NCBI RefSeq assembly: GCF_042453785.1
Contig: NC_091668.1
Location: forward strand, 2,682,501-2,746,500
Length of the DNA: 64,000 nucleotides
Source of the DNA: Malus domestica
Lineage: Eukaryota; Streptophyta; Magnoliopsida; Rosales; Rosaceae
Direction of reading: 5' to 3'
Shown here: positions 9,840-20,318 of the stretch, in pieces
Position numbering within the stretch: the first letter of the stretch is position 1
Layout of the letters: each line of letters begins with the position of its first letter
The notes under the pieces: model-generated
Told to the model about the DNA's origin: nothing
The model's input: the letters and a program-made list of their open reading frames with translations, nothing else
Database searches by the model: none
Made by a program: the position numbers and the translations under genes

Positions 9840-10749
9840 TGCTTTTTATTTTGTTATGTTTTAATCGGCTTGAACCCTCCATATATGTCTCGGGGTCGAA
9901 CAGGTGAGCTGGGCTTTAGCTCAGATATATTAGTTACCCCAATATTATTGGACTGCATGAACAAATTTTACTAGCTTGGCCCAACAATGATCACACTAAC
10001 TCCTCCAACGAGTTTAAATATTCTGCATTTATTTTGCTTGTCGCTTTTCTGTGACCTCTATCATTGATTGACTTGTGTCTATAAACTTAACTTTTATTAA
10101 CTTTATTATCATAAACTTAACACGTATCAATTCAATGATTGAGGTCATATAAGTGTCATACACAAAATGTATGTAGAAGATTTGAACTCCACCTACGACT
10201 TAATTACATGAATTCACAGGAATAACGTTCGTAAGATAAGGATATGATTGTGGTGAGTATTTCACGTCAATTATGTACATTCATTTTAAAAGTCAAACTA
10301 CATGGCAATATATAATTGGCTTAGGATACCTTTACATACATCACATTGGTGTAAGGAAAAGCTTCGAGTCACATGTAAACTCTTTCTGCGCTCTCCATTT
10401 CACCGACAGCTTTGGTGACATCGTGTACGCATTTTGAAGATAAAGCTTCGCAACAATATCTGCCGTTAATCCTTTTAAGCTTTGAAAGATCCTCAACGTT
10501 AAGATTCACCAAGTCATGCTTCGCTTCAAGTGACGAAGGGCAATATACTTGTGTTTTTTTTTTCCCTTAGTAAAACAAGTTCGAATTCACAATCCCAAAT
10601 CTTTGGTTTTTGTAAGAAGCGTGACTTGAATGTTATCGTAATAGTTACACTAAACGCGGTTAGGGTTTCGTAAGGAAATATGAAGGGCAAGACCGTAGCG
10701 GAGGGTGTCGTTGGTGAAGTTGAACTCGGTGAGCAAGGTTTGAGTTACC
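9840..10749. other. intergenic, no gene seen
   Basis: No coding signal. A short frame beginning at 10680 runs into the MITE at 10753 and is not considered real. Confidence 0.4.
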
Positions 10750-10752
10750 TTA

Positions 10753-11395
10753 AACCATCTCCAACCGAAGGGGCTACATTTAGCCCTCGTCCAAGTTATA
10801 ACCCTGCAATGAATTATTTTTTAATGAACAATGTCAGGTCATATCTCTATATAATCTCCAACCAAAGGGGGCTATTTTTCAGCCTCCTCAATAATTTATT
10901 ATTTCAAGTTTGTTCTTTAATTTTATCAGCTAATTGAATTAAACTACCATATTAAAATAAGGTTTCCAAACATATTTTGAGGATCACTTGTCGCTAAATG
11001 TTGTTTTAAGTTTCATGTTATTAAATATTTTAATTTTACTTGCATGTTAACAACTTAGACATTATAAAATGAGGTAAGATAGTATGAAGGGGTGAAAAAG
11101 ATGTGAAAATGGTGTAGAAATGGCTTAGGTATTTATAATTTTTTTTTTTAATTTTGTGTTAAAAAAATAAAAATAAAAAAGGTTACATGATGTCAGCTAG
11201 TAGCACAGCTGGGCCCAACTTTCAAGGCTGGTCGCAAGCTGGTTATGTTTGCTCAACCCTCTGGCCATTTGGCTATATTTTGGCTTGGTGGGTCCCAAAT
11301 TTTTTTGGCCCAGCCCTCCATTGGAGATGGGTTTTGTGTCAAAACAGAGTATGTTTTGGCCTATAGCCCTTTAGCCGGCTTGGTTGGAGATGGCC
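10753..11395. mobile_element. PIF/Harbinger-like MITE with TTA target duplication
   Basis: The left end AACCATCTCCAACCGAAGG pairs with the inverted right end GGCCATCTCCAACCAAGCC. TTA lies immediately outside both ends (10750-10752 and 11396-11398). The 643-bp interior is AT-rich, and a second copy of the CTCCAACCAAAGGGGGCTA motif lies near 10856. No transposase. Confidence 0.65.
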
Positions 11396-11399
11396 TTAG

Positions 11400-12647
11400 A
11401 GTTCAAGAAATGTGGGGTATGGAAAAGGTGATCGTGGCAACAATGGAAAAAAAAAACAATTAGAGATATAACGCCAATAAATGAAGAATAGCTGTTGAAT
11501 CAGTTGAAAATCAGAACCAAATAAACAAACTATGAAAATATGAATATTATTAACTGGAAAACAAATAAAAAAGATTGCTAAGATGGCTACAAAGTGAAGA
11601 CTACATTGTGACTGACTTATTTTTCATACTAACTTACAACCTGTATTTACAGCGACAAAAACCTAAAAACCCTAATACGTAAATACCAAAAATAACCTAA
11701 TACAAAGTCAATTCAAATTTATAATAATTTCCTAAATAAACTAATAAATTCCAACATAATCATGTATCTTAATCCAATGGCTAAATATTCTTGATTGAAT
11801 AACATGCAAATCTTTAATCAATTAACTAATGAGGGTTTAATATTATAACTTATGTTATATATCTCCAAATGCTAGTCGTAATCATCATATCGTCGCGCGT
11901 ATAAATGAATCACCATAATTATAGTATACGACCCTAGAGTATGGTATAGTTACATTTTACTTGTCCAAATTCCAAAAGTAAAATGAAAATCCATCACTAG
12001 TTGGGCAAAGCTCAAGAAATGATGGTTACATTTGCCCCAACCGGCCAAACTAGGCCAAGTGAATAAAAGGGTCGCTGTACAGTTGCTAAAGGGGACAACA
12101 CTACAAAATCTATGAGGCCAATTTGGCCGGCAGTGAGAATCCGTATCCAGGCATCGCGTGGTCGGAAGTGAAAAAAGAGCAACAGCTTTGACTTTCAACT
12201 GCGTCCGAGGTTTGTGCTTGGCGAGTAGAATTGTTAGACCCACGCGCTACGGTCATAAATGACGATCAAGAACTATAGTCATAAATGACGATCAAGAACG
12301 TGCGCGTAAAAAGTAAAAACACCCACCACTTAGAGGCCGTAGACTTGTTCGGATAAATTTTCATATCTCAGATATTCATCGTATATCGTATTGTTATAAA
12401 TTATTTAATTTTTTTATTTAAAATTTAACACAAATAGTATCGAACGAAAACTAATCATACAATGTACGATGAACGCCTCACAAAGTGAATCCAGAGATAA
12501 TCATTTTCCATTCGGATAGGAAGCATGAGAAAAACGACAACTCAACTTTAGCGTTGAGTCGTTGACGGTCGTAGTCCATGCACGTTTTTTTCTATTTGGC
12601 ATTACTCCATGAGAAGTTTTCTTTTCTTTTAGTTAAATTTCAGTAAT
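11400..12647. other. intergenic; contains a small tandem duplication at about 12248-12299
   Basis: No gene recognised. ATAAATGACGATCAAGAAC occurs twice in tandem at about 12255-12299, with a ~26-bp period. The rest is AT-rich. Confidence 0.4.
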
Positions 12648-12648
12648 A

Positions 12649-12828
12649 GCATCTCTAACAAAAGGCTATTGCAAGTGGTCATTGACCACAGTAGTCGAAA
12701 GGTGTTGTGTCATTGTATGACGGTATGAGTTCGAATCCCGTCGATGACTAATTTAACATTTAACTTACTAACGTTATCGTTTCTCTCAAAACAAACAAGG
12801 CTATTTGCTACTGTTGTTGGAGATGTTC
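12649..12828. mobile_element. small TIR element containing a Pol III B-box-like sequence
   Basis: The ends AGCATCTCTAACAAAAGGC and (inverted) AACATCTCCAACAACAG, followed by AAATAGCC, form imperfect inverted repeats. Inside, GAGTTCGAATCCCGTCG (about 12727-12743) looks like a tRNA B-box. Hence it could be a SINE caught in a MITE, or a tRNA-like MITE core. Confidence 0.45.
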
Positions 12829-13650
12829 ATAAAGTTTAGTACGGGTTTGGTAACAAGGACGATGATTTGGACCAAAGTGCAATTCAACGTGGTAGGAAAA
12901 TATGCACAATCCACAATTAGATGAATTGGTAGTATACACAAACGAGACTGATTACAAACTATTTTATAAAAAAATTACCATGCGAGATACTAAGAAGTCA
13001 ATAAGAAAGCACCTAATATGACCGATAGATGATTTATTACTTATTTAGTGTTCCTCTAGTTTTACTTTTGATTAAACATTTATAACTTGATTTGTTTTCT
13101 AGAGAAAATACTCAAAATTTTCTTTTCGAAGTACACATTCTTACATTCATGTAATTTAGAGTACCCAATTTTACTTGGGTGCGGAATTTTTTTTTTTTTA
13201 TGTTTTCGACGAGTTATTTTTGCATGTGTTACATGATTTGCATGAATGCTAAATGATTTCTTTTCCATAGATGAATAGGTGCACCGCATCTACAAACAAA
13301 CAGAAAAACTTGTTAATCCCAATTATATGCACTATAAATTCATCGAATTTTATGCATATGTCAAATGAGGTGTGTTGCAGACATATTTTCCATGCAATAT
13401 TTTCAACTAAGGGTTGCACAAACAAGATGAATGTGTTTTACCCACAAACATACCAATTAAAAGGATTTGCTTCAATATTTTGGACAACTTGGTATTTGGG
13501 TTTCTTCTAATATTCAACGTGGGTTCCCAGTCGGCGCCACCCAAACCAAAGCAACATATACAATATAATGCACGCATTTCACGATCCTCCTTATTAAATT
13601 GCACTAACTATTGGGCTCCCATAACCCACCGTCTTCCCACTCGACCTCCC
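12829..13650. other. upstream region of the allene oxide synthase gene
   Basis: AT-rich promoter-side sequence with no ORF of interest. The short frames at 13271-13662 have no recognisable motif. Confidence 0.4.
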
Positions 13651-13653
13651 CAC

Positions 13654-13660
13654 TATAAAT
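13654..13660 (+). promoter_or_regulatory. TATA box of the allene oxide synthase gene
   Basis: TATAAAT lies 82 bp upstream of the ATG, leaving a C-rich leader of ordinary length. Confidence 0.75.
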
Positions 13661-13741
13661 AAAGCTGCCACCCAAACATCCACCATAATTCACCCATCAA
13701 CTTTCCCATCTCCCTCTAACTAACAGTCAAAGCCTCCTCCA

Positions 13742-15337
13742 ATGGCTTCGACTTCCTTAGGATTCCCTTCTCTGCAGCTACAGTTTCAAATCCAATCATC
13801 AAGAAACTCACCACTGTTCAACTCCTCCTTCACGCGCCGTCATGTCCGTCCCATCTCCGCCTCTGTTTCCGAAAAATACCCCTCCTCCTCGTCTGTTTCA
13901 GCAAACCCGCCCGAGTCTGACCTGACAAAACCCCTTCCCTTGAAGAACATCCCCGGAGACTACGGCCTCCCATTCGTGGGCCCCATCAGCGACCGCCTGG
14001 ACTACTTCTACAACCAGGGCAGGGACGAGTTCTTCAAGTCCCGCATCCAGAAATACCAGTCAACGGTGTTCCGTGTCAACATGCCGCCGGGCCCCACCAT
14101 CACCTACAGGTCCCAGGTCGTCGCCCTCCTCGACGGTAAGAGCTTCCCGGTGCTCTTCGACGTCTCGAAAGTCGAGAAGAAGGATATCTTCACCGGAACC
14201 TACATGCCCTCCCTGGAGCTCACCGGCGGCTACCGTATCCTCTCCTACCTCGACCCGTCAGAACCCAAGCACGACAAGCTGAAGCGGGTCATTTTCTACC
14301 TCCTCAAGTCGAGTCGCGACTCTGTCCTACCCGAGTTTCACTCGTCCTACACGGAGCTTTTTGAAACTCTGGAGACCGCTCTCGCCGACAAAGGTAAAGC
14401 CAACTTCGTCGCGGCCAACGATCAGGCTGCGTTTAACTTCCTGGCCCGGTCGCTGCACCAGGCCAACCCTGCCGATACTCCACTTGGGCTCGACGGACCC
14501 AAGCTTGTGTCGAAGTGGGTCCTGTTCAACTTGGGCCCACTTCTGATCCTCGGCCTCCCGAAGTTCATCGAAGAACCTGTTATCCACTCTTTCCGTCTCC
14601 CGCCATTTTTGATCAAGAAGGATTACCAGCGCCTCTACGATTTCTTCTACGAGTCTTCCGGTCACGTGCTTGATGAGGCGGAGCGACTGGGTGTCTCACG
14701 TGACGAGGCGTGCCACAATCTGTTATTCGCCACGTGCTTCAATTCGTTCGGCGGGATGAAGATCTTTTTCCCCAATATGATCAAGTGGATCGGGCGCGCC
14801 GGTGTCGGACTCCACACCCGATTGGCCGATGAGATCAGGACCGTCGTCAGATCCAACGGCGGAAAAATCACGATGGGCGCGATGGAGCAAATGCCGTTGA
14901 TGAAATCTGTGGTCTACGAAGCGTTCAGGATCGAGCCGCCGGTGCCGTTGCAGTACGGAAAGGCGAAGAAGGATCTCGTGATCGAGAGCCACGACGCGGC
15001 GTTTAAGGTTAAAAAGGGGGAGTTTCTGTTCGGGTTCCAACCGTTCGCGACCAAAGATCCGAGGATTTTCGAGAGAGCTGATGAGTTTGTTCCGGAGCGG
15101 TTTGTCGGCGAGGAGGGGGAGAAGCTGTTGAAGCACGTGCTGTGGTCGAACGGTCCCGAGACGGAAAGTCCGACGGTGGGGAACAAGCAGTGTGCCGGGA
15201 AGGATTTCGTGGTGTTGGTTTCGAGGCTTTTGGTGGTTGAGTTTTTTCTCCGGTACGATTCGTTTGAGATTGAGGTGGCGCCGTCGCCGTTGGGGGCTGC
15301 CATCACTATGACGTCACTTAAAAGAGCAAGCTTTTGA
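13742..15337 (+). CDS. AOS: allene oxide synthase, chloroplastic (CYP74A)
   Basis: An intronless 531-residue CYP74 cytochrome P450 that dehydrates 13-hydroperoxy-linolenate to the allene oxide precursor of jasmonate in plastids. Residues 1 to about 55 are Ser/Arg-rich like a plastid transit peptide. The CYP74 core begins LPLKNIPGDYGLPFVGP. Visible motifs: PPGP at 115-118, Phe150 in DIFTGTYMPS (Phe here is typical of AOS rather than hydroperoxide lyase), I-helix NSFGG from N334 replacing the oxygen-binding AGxxT, E393-x-x-R396, and the heme loop GNKQCAGKDF with ligand Cys484. The start ATG lies in CCAATGGC after a TATA box. Codons are GC-rich compared with flanking DNA. Single-exon structure and length are usual for AOS. 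No defects seen. Confidence 0.97.
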   Translation: MASTSLGFPSLQLQFQIQSSRNSPLFNSSFTRRHVRPISASVSEKYPSSSSVSANPPESDLTKPLPLKNIPGDYGLPFVGPISDRLDYFYNQGRDEFFKSRIQKYQSTVFRVNMPPGPTITYRSQVVALLDGKSFPVLFDVSKVEKKDIFTGTYMPSLELTGGYRILSYLDPSEPKHDKLKRVIFYLLKSSRDSVLPEFHSSYTELFETLETALADKGKANFVAANDQAAFNFLARSLHQANPADTPLGLDGPKLVSKWVLFNLGPLLILGLPKFIEEPVIHSFRLPPFLIKKDYQRLYDFFYESSGHVLDEAERLGVSRDEACHNLLFATCFNSFGGMKIFFPNMIKWIGRAGVGLHTRLADEIRTVVRSNGGKITMGAMEQMPLMKSVVYEAFRIEPPVPLQYGKAKKDLVIESHDAAFKVKKGEFLFGFQPFATKDPRIFERADEFVPERFVGEEGEKLLKHVLWSNGPETESPTVGNKQCAGKDFVVLVSRLLVVEFFLRYDSFEIEVAPSPLGAAITMTSLKRASF

Positions 15338-15855
15338 TTTATTTTTGGTTTTTTGGGAATTGTAAATTTTGGTTTTTTGTTTATTAGTGGATAATTGGGA
15401 TATTGTACTGGCATTGTGTGGGATTTTCTGTACACTGATGATCCGGCATAACATGTGAAAATTGGAATATTATGTTTTGTAAGAAGGTGGATTGAAGATA
15501 ATTAATTACATGAGGGAAATTTTATTTATTTTTGTGCCATGATGATCGTTGATCACTTGCTAACCATAATTTGATCGATTCCATGTGGGGAATTTTAATT
15601 TGATCATATGTAACTCACGTGTGAGGATGAATTATATAACTCACTTTATTGTAGATTTATAATTCATTATGTCAAATTTTCATTTTGACACAACGAACAA
15701 CCAACGCCTCAAACAAGCTCTTTTTGTGTCAGAACTCACAACTCGCAAACAAACGAGACACATGATGTGTTGTCGATATACGAAATAATTAATCATGTTT
15801 TAGAATTGTGTTATTGATATTGCGGTGAGTGGAACACTTGCTTGCGTGTATATGT
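15338..15855. other. 3' flank of AOS, no gene seen
   Basis: The T-rich stretch after the stop is probably 3' UTR; nothing else recognised. Confidence 0.4.
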
Positions 15856-15863
15856 GCAATGAC

Positions 15864-16430
15864 TAGGGCTAGAAAAAAATCCCAAAAATCCCAAACCGAA
15901 CCGAAAAATTTCCGAAACCAAACCGACAAAATCCCAAACCGAAATTCCCGAAAATTTCGGTATTCAATACCGAACCGATCCCGAAATTTCGGTACGGGAA
16001 TCGGTCTCAAGTTTTTGGGATTTTGGTATTCCCAAACCGAACCGAAAAAAAAAAATATATATATATATTATTTAATTTCTAAATATATAGGAGCACATCT
16101 TTAAGGGGAACATCATCTACCTACAATAGTGAAAATTGAAATACTGAAGGAGCATTGGAAATCGATGATGGACCGTATACAGGAAGGAGCCCTAAGATAG
16201 ATAGTGGAACATATGCAGAATTTTTAAATCACAGAAGATTGATAGCTGGATACATAGATGCAGAATAAACACGGGAGATTGATAGATGGATATATGGATA
16301 GATAGTGAAACCATTCGGTATTCCCGAAAATTTGGTTTGGGATCGGTATTGAAATTGGGATTCCCGAAAATTTCGGTTTGGGAATCGGAACAAGGATTTC
16401 GGTATGGGATCCCATACCGAACCACCCCTA
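15864..16430. mobile_element. hAT-like non-autonomous element with perfect 8-bp target duplication
   Basis: GCAATGAC flanks both sides exactly (15856-15863 and 16431-16438). The ends read TAGGGCTAG and, inverted, TAGGGGTGG. Both subterminal regions are packed with short palindromic variants of CCCAAACCGAACCGAAA / TTTCGGTTTGGGA. The 567-bp interior has no transposase. TSD length and TAGGG ends fit the hAT superfamily. Confidence 0.88.
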
Positions 16431-16438
16431 GCAATGAC

Positions 16439-17417
16439 ACTCGCAGGATTTCTCCATGTTTTTTTGGTGTGGATGTGACCAGCTAGTGCAGGCTAAAAAG
16501 GCTGAAATACAGAGGCACAACAGAAAGGTGGTGTCCCCAAAAGCTTAGTTTGAGATTCCAATTGAAAATTGACATGCACATAAACCATCTCCACATGTCT
16601 CGTAAAGAAAGAGGAATAATTCATCACACCATTTGTGGATGTTTGGATTTAATTTTATATTATAAACTTAACCAATGTTAAGATACTTTGTACTTACCAG
16701 TTAATATATTATTAGATAAGAAACCATGTCTTCTCCAATTTTTTTATTTATAAAAAATAAAAACGGTATATTGAACGCATGTTATTTAAACTAACCAATT
16801 AATTAAGAGTCAATTATCAATGCCAACAATGATATTATAATTTGGTTCACCGCTCACGTACACGCCATGGAAATAACGCACATGGTAAAAGTGTAGACAA
16901 ATTGCCAATGAGGGTTGTCTCAATTCATAAACTCTGCCTCCGTGCTTTATGCACCTCTTCACAAAGTTCGAGTCTCGTTGCCAGCAATCTTCATTGATGC
17001 GCGATTTGTAAATTCTTACGTAAATTCATATCAGTAGCAGCTAGCAGTTAGCTGCTACACGTAAATCCTTTTGGCTCGAGGTGCATATGCTCTAGTGCTG
17101 GTGGTGAGTGTAACCAATATCTTCCTAAACTTTTGTTCAAAAAAAAAAAAGTACATACGTTTTTTAGTTGTTGGAACATTGCTATTTAGAGGAGTTATTT
17201 TTCGCTTGATATTGTAGCCTATTTGTAGGCGATACAGTTTATATATTTCACTTTCAGAACTTATTTAAATTTTTTTTTTTACACAAATTACAGTTTGAGT
17301 GAAATTATAACATTACGTGACGATATTTTGAATAAACCGAAAAATTGATTGTAAATGTGAATGCCTCTCCTGTTATCAAGCAATGTTACCTCATAAAATG
17401 CTTGTATATAGTGCACT
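16439..17417. other. intergenic; tRNA-like (SINE-like) sequence at about 16905-17100
   Basis: AGTTCGAGTCTCGTTGCC (about 16965-16982) resembles a tRNA B-box, about 50 bp after GGGTTGTCTCAATTCATAAA, a possible degenerate A-box. A tRNA-derived SINE is the best guess, but the ends are unclear. No gene seen in the rest. Confidence 0.35.
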
Positions 17418-17844
17418 TGTCACATCCCGGCCCGGACCTCTACCATATCTCGGACTCGACTCCGTCGTAACACGACATTGTCCGCTTTGGGCCCCGACCA
17501 CGCCCTCACAGTTTTGTTTCTGGGAACTCAAACGAGAACTTCTCAGTAGGTCAACCATCCCGGCCCAAACCTCTACCATATCTCGGGCTCGACTCCGTCG
17601 TAACACGACATTGTCCGCTTTGGGCCCCGACCACGCCCTCACAGTTTTGTTTCTGGGAACTCAAACGAGAACTTCTCAGTAGGTCAACCATCATGGGATT
17701 GCTCTCGCGCGAACTCGCTTAACTTCGGAGTTCCAACGGAACCCGAATCCAATGAGCTCTCAAAAGGCCTTGTGCTAGGTAGAGATGAAAATATACATAT
17801 AAAGCTTAGAAGATCCACTCCTCTGGGCGATGTGGGATGTTACA
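17418..17844 (-). repeat. Cassandra 3' LTR with internal 133-bp tandem duplication
   Basis: A 427-bp LTR made longer by two head-to-tail copies (17426-17558, 17559-17691) of the segment from the 5S-like C-box region to the GC-rich end. The intact-length 5' LTR is about 297 bp. Confidence 0.88.
17677..17740 (-). promoter_or_regulatory. 5S rRNA-like internal promoter in the Cassandra 3' LTR
   Basis: The minus strand contains AACTCCGAAGTTAAGCGAG and GCGAGAGCAATCCCATGATGG. These match the layout of 5S rRNA (A-box AGTTAAGCG, intermediate element, then GATGGGTGACC C-box; here GATGGTTGACC). Known for Cassandra TRIMs. Confidence 0.8.
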
Positions 17845-17914
17845 ATCCACCCCCTTAAGGGCCCGACATCCTCGTCGGCACACTTCCGGCCAGAAATTGG
17901 CTCTGATACCAAAT
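17845..17914 (-). other. Cassandra internal domain with primer-binding site and polypurine tract
   Basis: Only 70 bp. TGGTATCAGAGCC (17899-17911, minus) matches the 3' end of initiator tRNA-Met, and a purine-rich run lies at the other end. Confidence 0.85.
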
Positions 17915-18166
17915 TGTCACATCCCGGCCCGGGCCCTCACCACATCCTGGGCTTGACTCCGCCGTAACACGATATTGTCCGCTTTGGGCCCAACCATGCC
18001 ATCACGGTTTTTTTTTTTTTTTGGAACTCACACGAAAACTTCTCAGTGAGTCACCCATCATGAGATTGCTCTCGCGCAAACTCGCTTAACTTCGGAGTTC
18101 CGACGGAACCTAAAGCTAGTGAACTCCCAAAAGGCCTCGTGCTAGGTAGAAATGAGAATATACATA

Positions 18167-19224
18167 CGTTTGGGCCCAAAAATACTGTTTTGGGCCTAGT
18201 TAGATCTTTTTCGGCCCAATGTGGGATATGCCGATGTTAGATTCATCCTCGGCCCAAAAGTTATAAACAGGTGTCATTAGAAGATATTCAGCCCATGGGC
18301 CGAGCGGTCGAAGTGGGCCATATCCTATCGGAAAGAGGAATGTGGACGAATCCTGTTATGAGAGGGAGTCTCGACGGGATCAAGATGCTGAGATTGAACA
18401 CGGTTTGATAATGAGTTGTGTTCAAAGTCCTAGTAGGAATAGGATTGGTTGAGATAAAGATGGATTATGAGAATGAGTTGCTAATCCAAGAATAAATGGG
18501 ATTCAATACAGGTTGGCTGCTATAAATAGGGAGAGAATACATCGAAACAACCTCCTCTAATTCAACACACAACTGTCATGCGCAAATTCTCTCAACAACC
18601 TTGAGATTTTTTCTTTTTTCTTTTCGCTGACACACCTTCAGTTTGGATAAACAGCACTGTGAAGGCAACCGGTGATCCAAGTCTCGGTCTAGAAGGATTT
18701 CTGAATCCTTATTGGTCGAGGTCATCTCATTAGCCTTCTCGGCGAAGTGAAGTGTTACAGTTTATTGGGCTCGGCACATTGCACACCGAGTTATTGTATG
18801 ATTGGATACTCTTAAGTGGGATTTAGAGTTCGGTATTCCGACGGCCGAACCACGTTTATTGTTAAGACTTATATCCGCTTTAAGCATTTGTGCCCTTACA
18901 CTTTAGTGTCGATTCGGCGTGAGTTCACTCTGACGAATACCATCACTGTGACTCAATCCGACGACGACGATTTGTGAACTTCGTAAGAATAGTAGCCTTG
19001 TCTTCAGGTTCGAGAAACCAAGAGGCCGAGACGTGTTCTTTCCTTGGTCGCAATCGCAAGACACAGAAGTCAGCCGCGCACCCAACGCAACATCAACACA
19101 TTTTACTCCTCAGTTGAAGTCGACCGACGAGTTGGCACTCCCCGCATTCAACCGAAGAACGTAGTTAGCTTATAGATTACTCGGCTTGTGCGCCACGTAG
19201 GCTTGGTAGTTTTTAGGATCAACA
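18167..19224 (+). mobile_element. solo LTR (probably Ty3/gypsy) inserted in the Cassandra LTR
   Basis: A 1,058-bp insert flanked by a perfect 5-bp duplication ACATA (18162-18166, 19225-19229). It ends ...ATCAACA and starts CGTTTGGGCCC, probably a mutated TG. A TATAAATAGGGAGAG promoter core at 18521 sets plus orientation and places the predicted transcript start inside the LTR. There is no internal region, so it is a solo LTR left by recombination. Superfamily is a guess from size. Confidence 0.8.
18521..18529 (+). promoter_or_regulatory. TATA box inside the solo LTR
   Basis: TATAAATAG followed by GAGAG and a CT/CA-rich leader, typical of plant LTR promoters. Confidence 0.6.
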
Positions 19225-19274
19225 ACATATAAGGCTTAAATAATCCACTCCCCTGAACGATGTGAGATGTTACA

Positions 19275-20318
19275 ACACTGAATTATTTGATATAGTTGAC
19301 TGTTCAATAACAAGGACAGAATCTTGTATATTATCATGTTTATTCAAGCTAATTATGTGTTAATTATTTATAGCACATGAAGTCCATGAAAGAGGGTTCA
19401 CGAATGTAGTTTCTTTTTCTATACTAATGATAGTTTTTAGGGCATTGTTAATGGAGATACGAAAAGTTTACATGTAAAAGTTACATAAAAATATTCGTGG
19501 GAGATGTAACTGTTCTACTCTAGTTTATGAAATATAAATTTGAGATTTCGTCTTCTCATTTTAAATAGTCAAAACTTCTGAAGATATAAAAAATGTGAAT
19601 TTATATTTTCAATCTAAGATGGCTATCTTTTTTTTTTTTTTTTGGAAAAGTACGATAGTCATTAAGAATTGATTTAAAATACATACAAGATAATAGGATA
19701 TGGTGCATATTTAATAGGCTTCGATCAAAACTTTGCTGGAGATTTCAACATGTCGAAGTAAAAAAAGCGTCTCTATTAGGATGTCCAAGACACATCCATA
19801 GGTTTGAATATGCCATTTAGAAAACTTTTCGGCCAACAAAAAATATAACATACTCAATCTAAAGTATTTTGCATCTTAAAAAGAAATAAAACTTGTTTGG
19901 TAAATGTTGAAAACTAAAATTTAAAAATTACTTTTGTGAGTTTTCAAATTTGGATTTAAATGAAAATCGAAAACTGAAGTTGGTTGAAAAATAAGTTTTC
20001 AATTTCTAAAAAGGTGAAAACAAAAACAAAAAACAACACGATTATGAAACGATCCCTTAAAAAGAAACAACAAAAATTAGTATGTAAGCTTTGCCCTAGA
20101 CGACATTGAAATCATGGTTCCGCCACTAGCGTTCTTCAATTTAGTTTCCTTTGGGAGAAAAAAAGGGAACAAAGCATCAACAAGCCCAGGGAAAGATCTT
20201 TACAACTAAGAACTCCAAAACAAAAAATGAGTTCAAATATATGAAAGTATAAGCATTACTAATGGTATGAACATGTTGACATGAAACTATAAGCAAACTG
20301 TTTGATCAACTTTTAGGG
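19275..20318. other. intergenic, 3' flank of the WAKL14-like gene
   Basis: AT-rich. 19890-20060 (AAAACTGAAGTTGGTTGAAAA-type words) resembles the low-complexity repeat at 21905-22140 and may be a degraded MITE. No gene seen. Confidence 0.35.

Larger units (their letters stand above)
17418..19274 (-). mobile_element. Cassandra-type TRIM retrotransposon, interrupted by a solo LTR
   Basis: Minus-strand element with two LTRs and only a 70-bp internal part. LTRs start TGTAACATC(C/T)CACATCG and end GGGATGTGACA. The internal part (17845-17914) has a primer site TGGTATCAGAGCC right after the 5' LTR and a purine tract CTTAAGGGGGTGGAT before the 3' LTR. LTRs contain a 5S-rRNA-like segment, the hallmark of Cassandra. 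Likely imperfect target duplication: GCACT (17413-17417) and ACACT (19275-19279). Without the inserted LTR and its duplication the element is about 794 bp. It encodes nothing, so it must be mobilised in trans. Confidence 0.9.
17915..19274 (-). repeat. Cassandra 5' LTR, split by the solo LTR at 18167-19224
   Basis: Two pieces, 17915-18166 and 19225-19274, together form about 297 bp of LTR. The 5S-like segment here (about 18040-18101) keeps an intact GATGGGTGAC C-box. Confidence 0.88.

Noticed and set aside
14327-15435. Minus-strand frames of up to 173 codons opposite AOS
   Set aside because: Antisense shadows of the GC-rich AOS coding sequence; no motifs.
17383-17682. 99-codon frame and its antisense mate
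   Set aside because: Both are produced by the tandem duplication within a non-coding Cassandra LTR.
17677-18101. 5S rRNA-like segments considered as real 5S rRNA genes
   Set aside because: They are partial, divergent and sit inside Cassandra LTRs in the known position.
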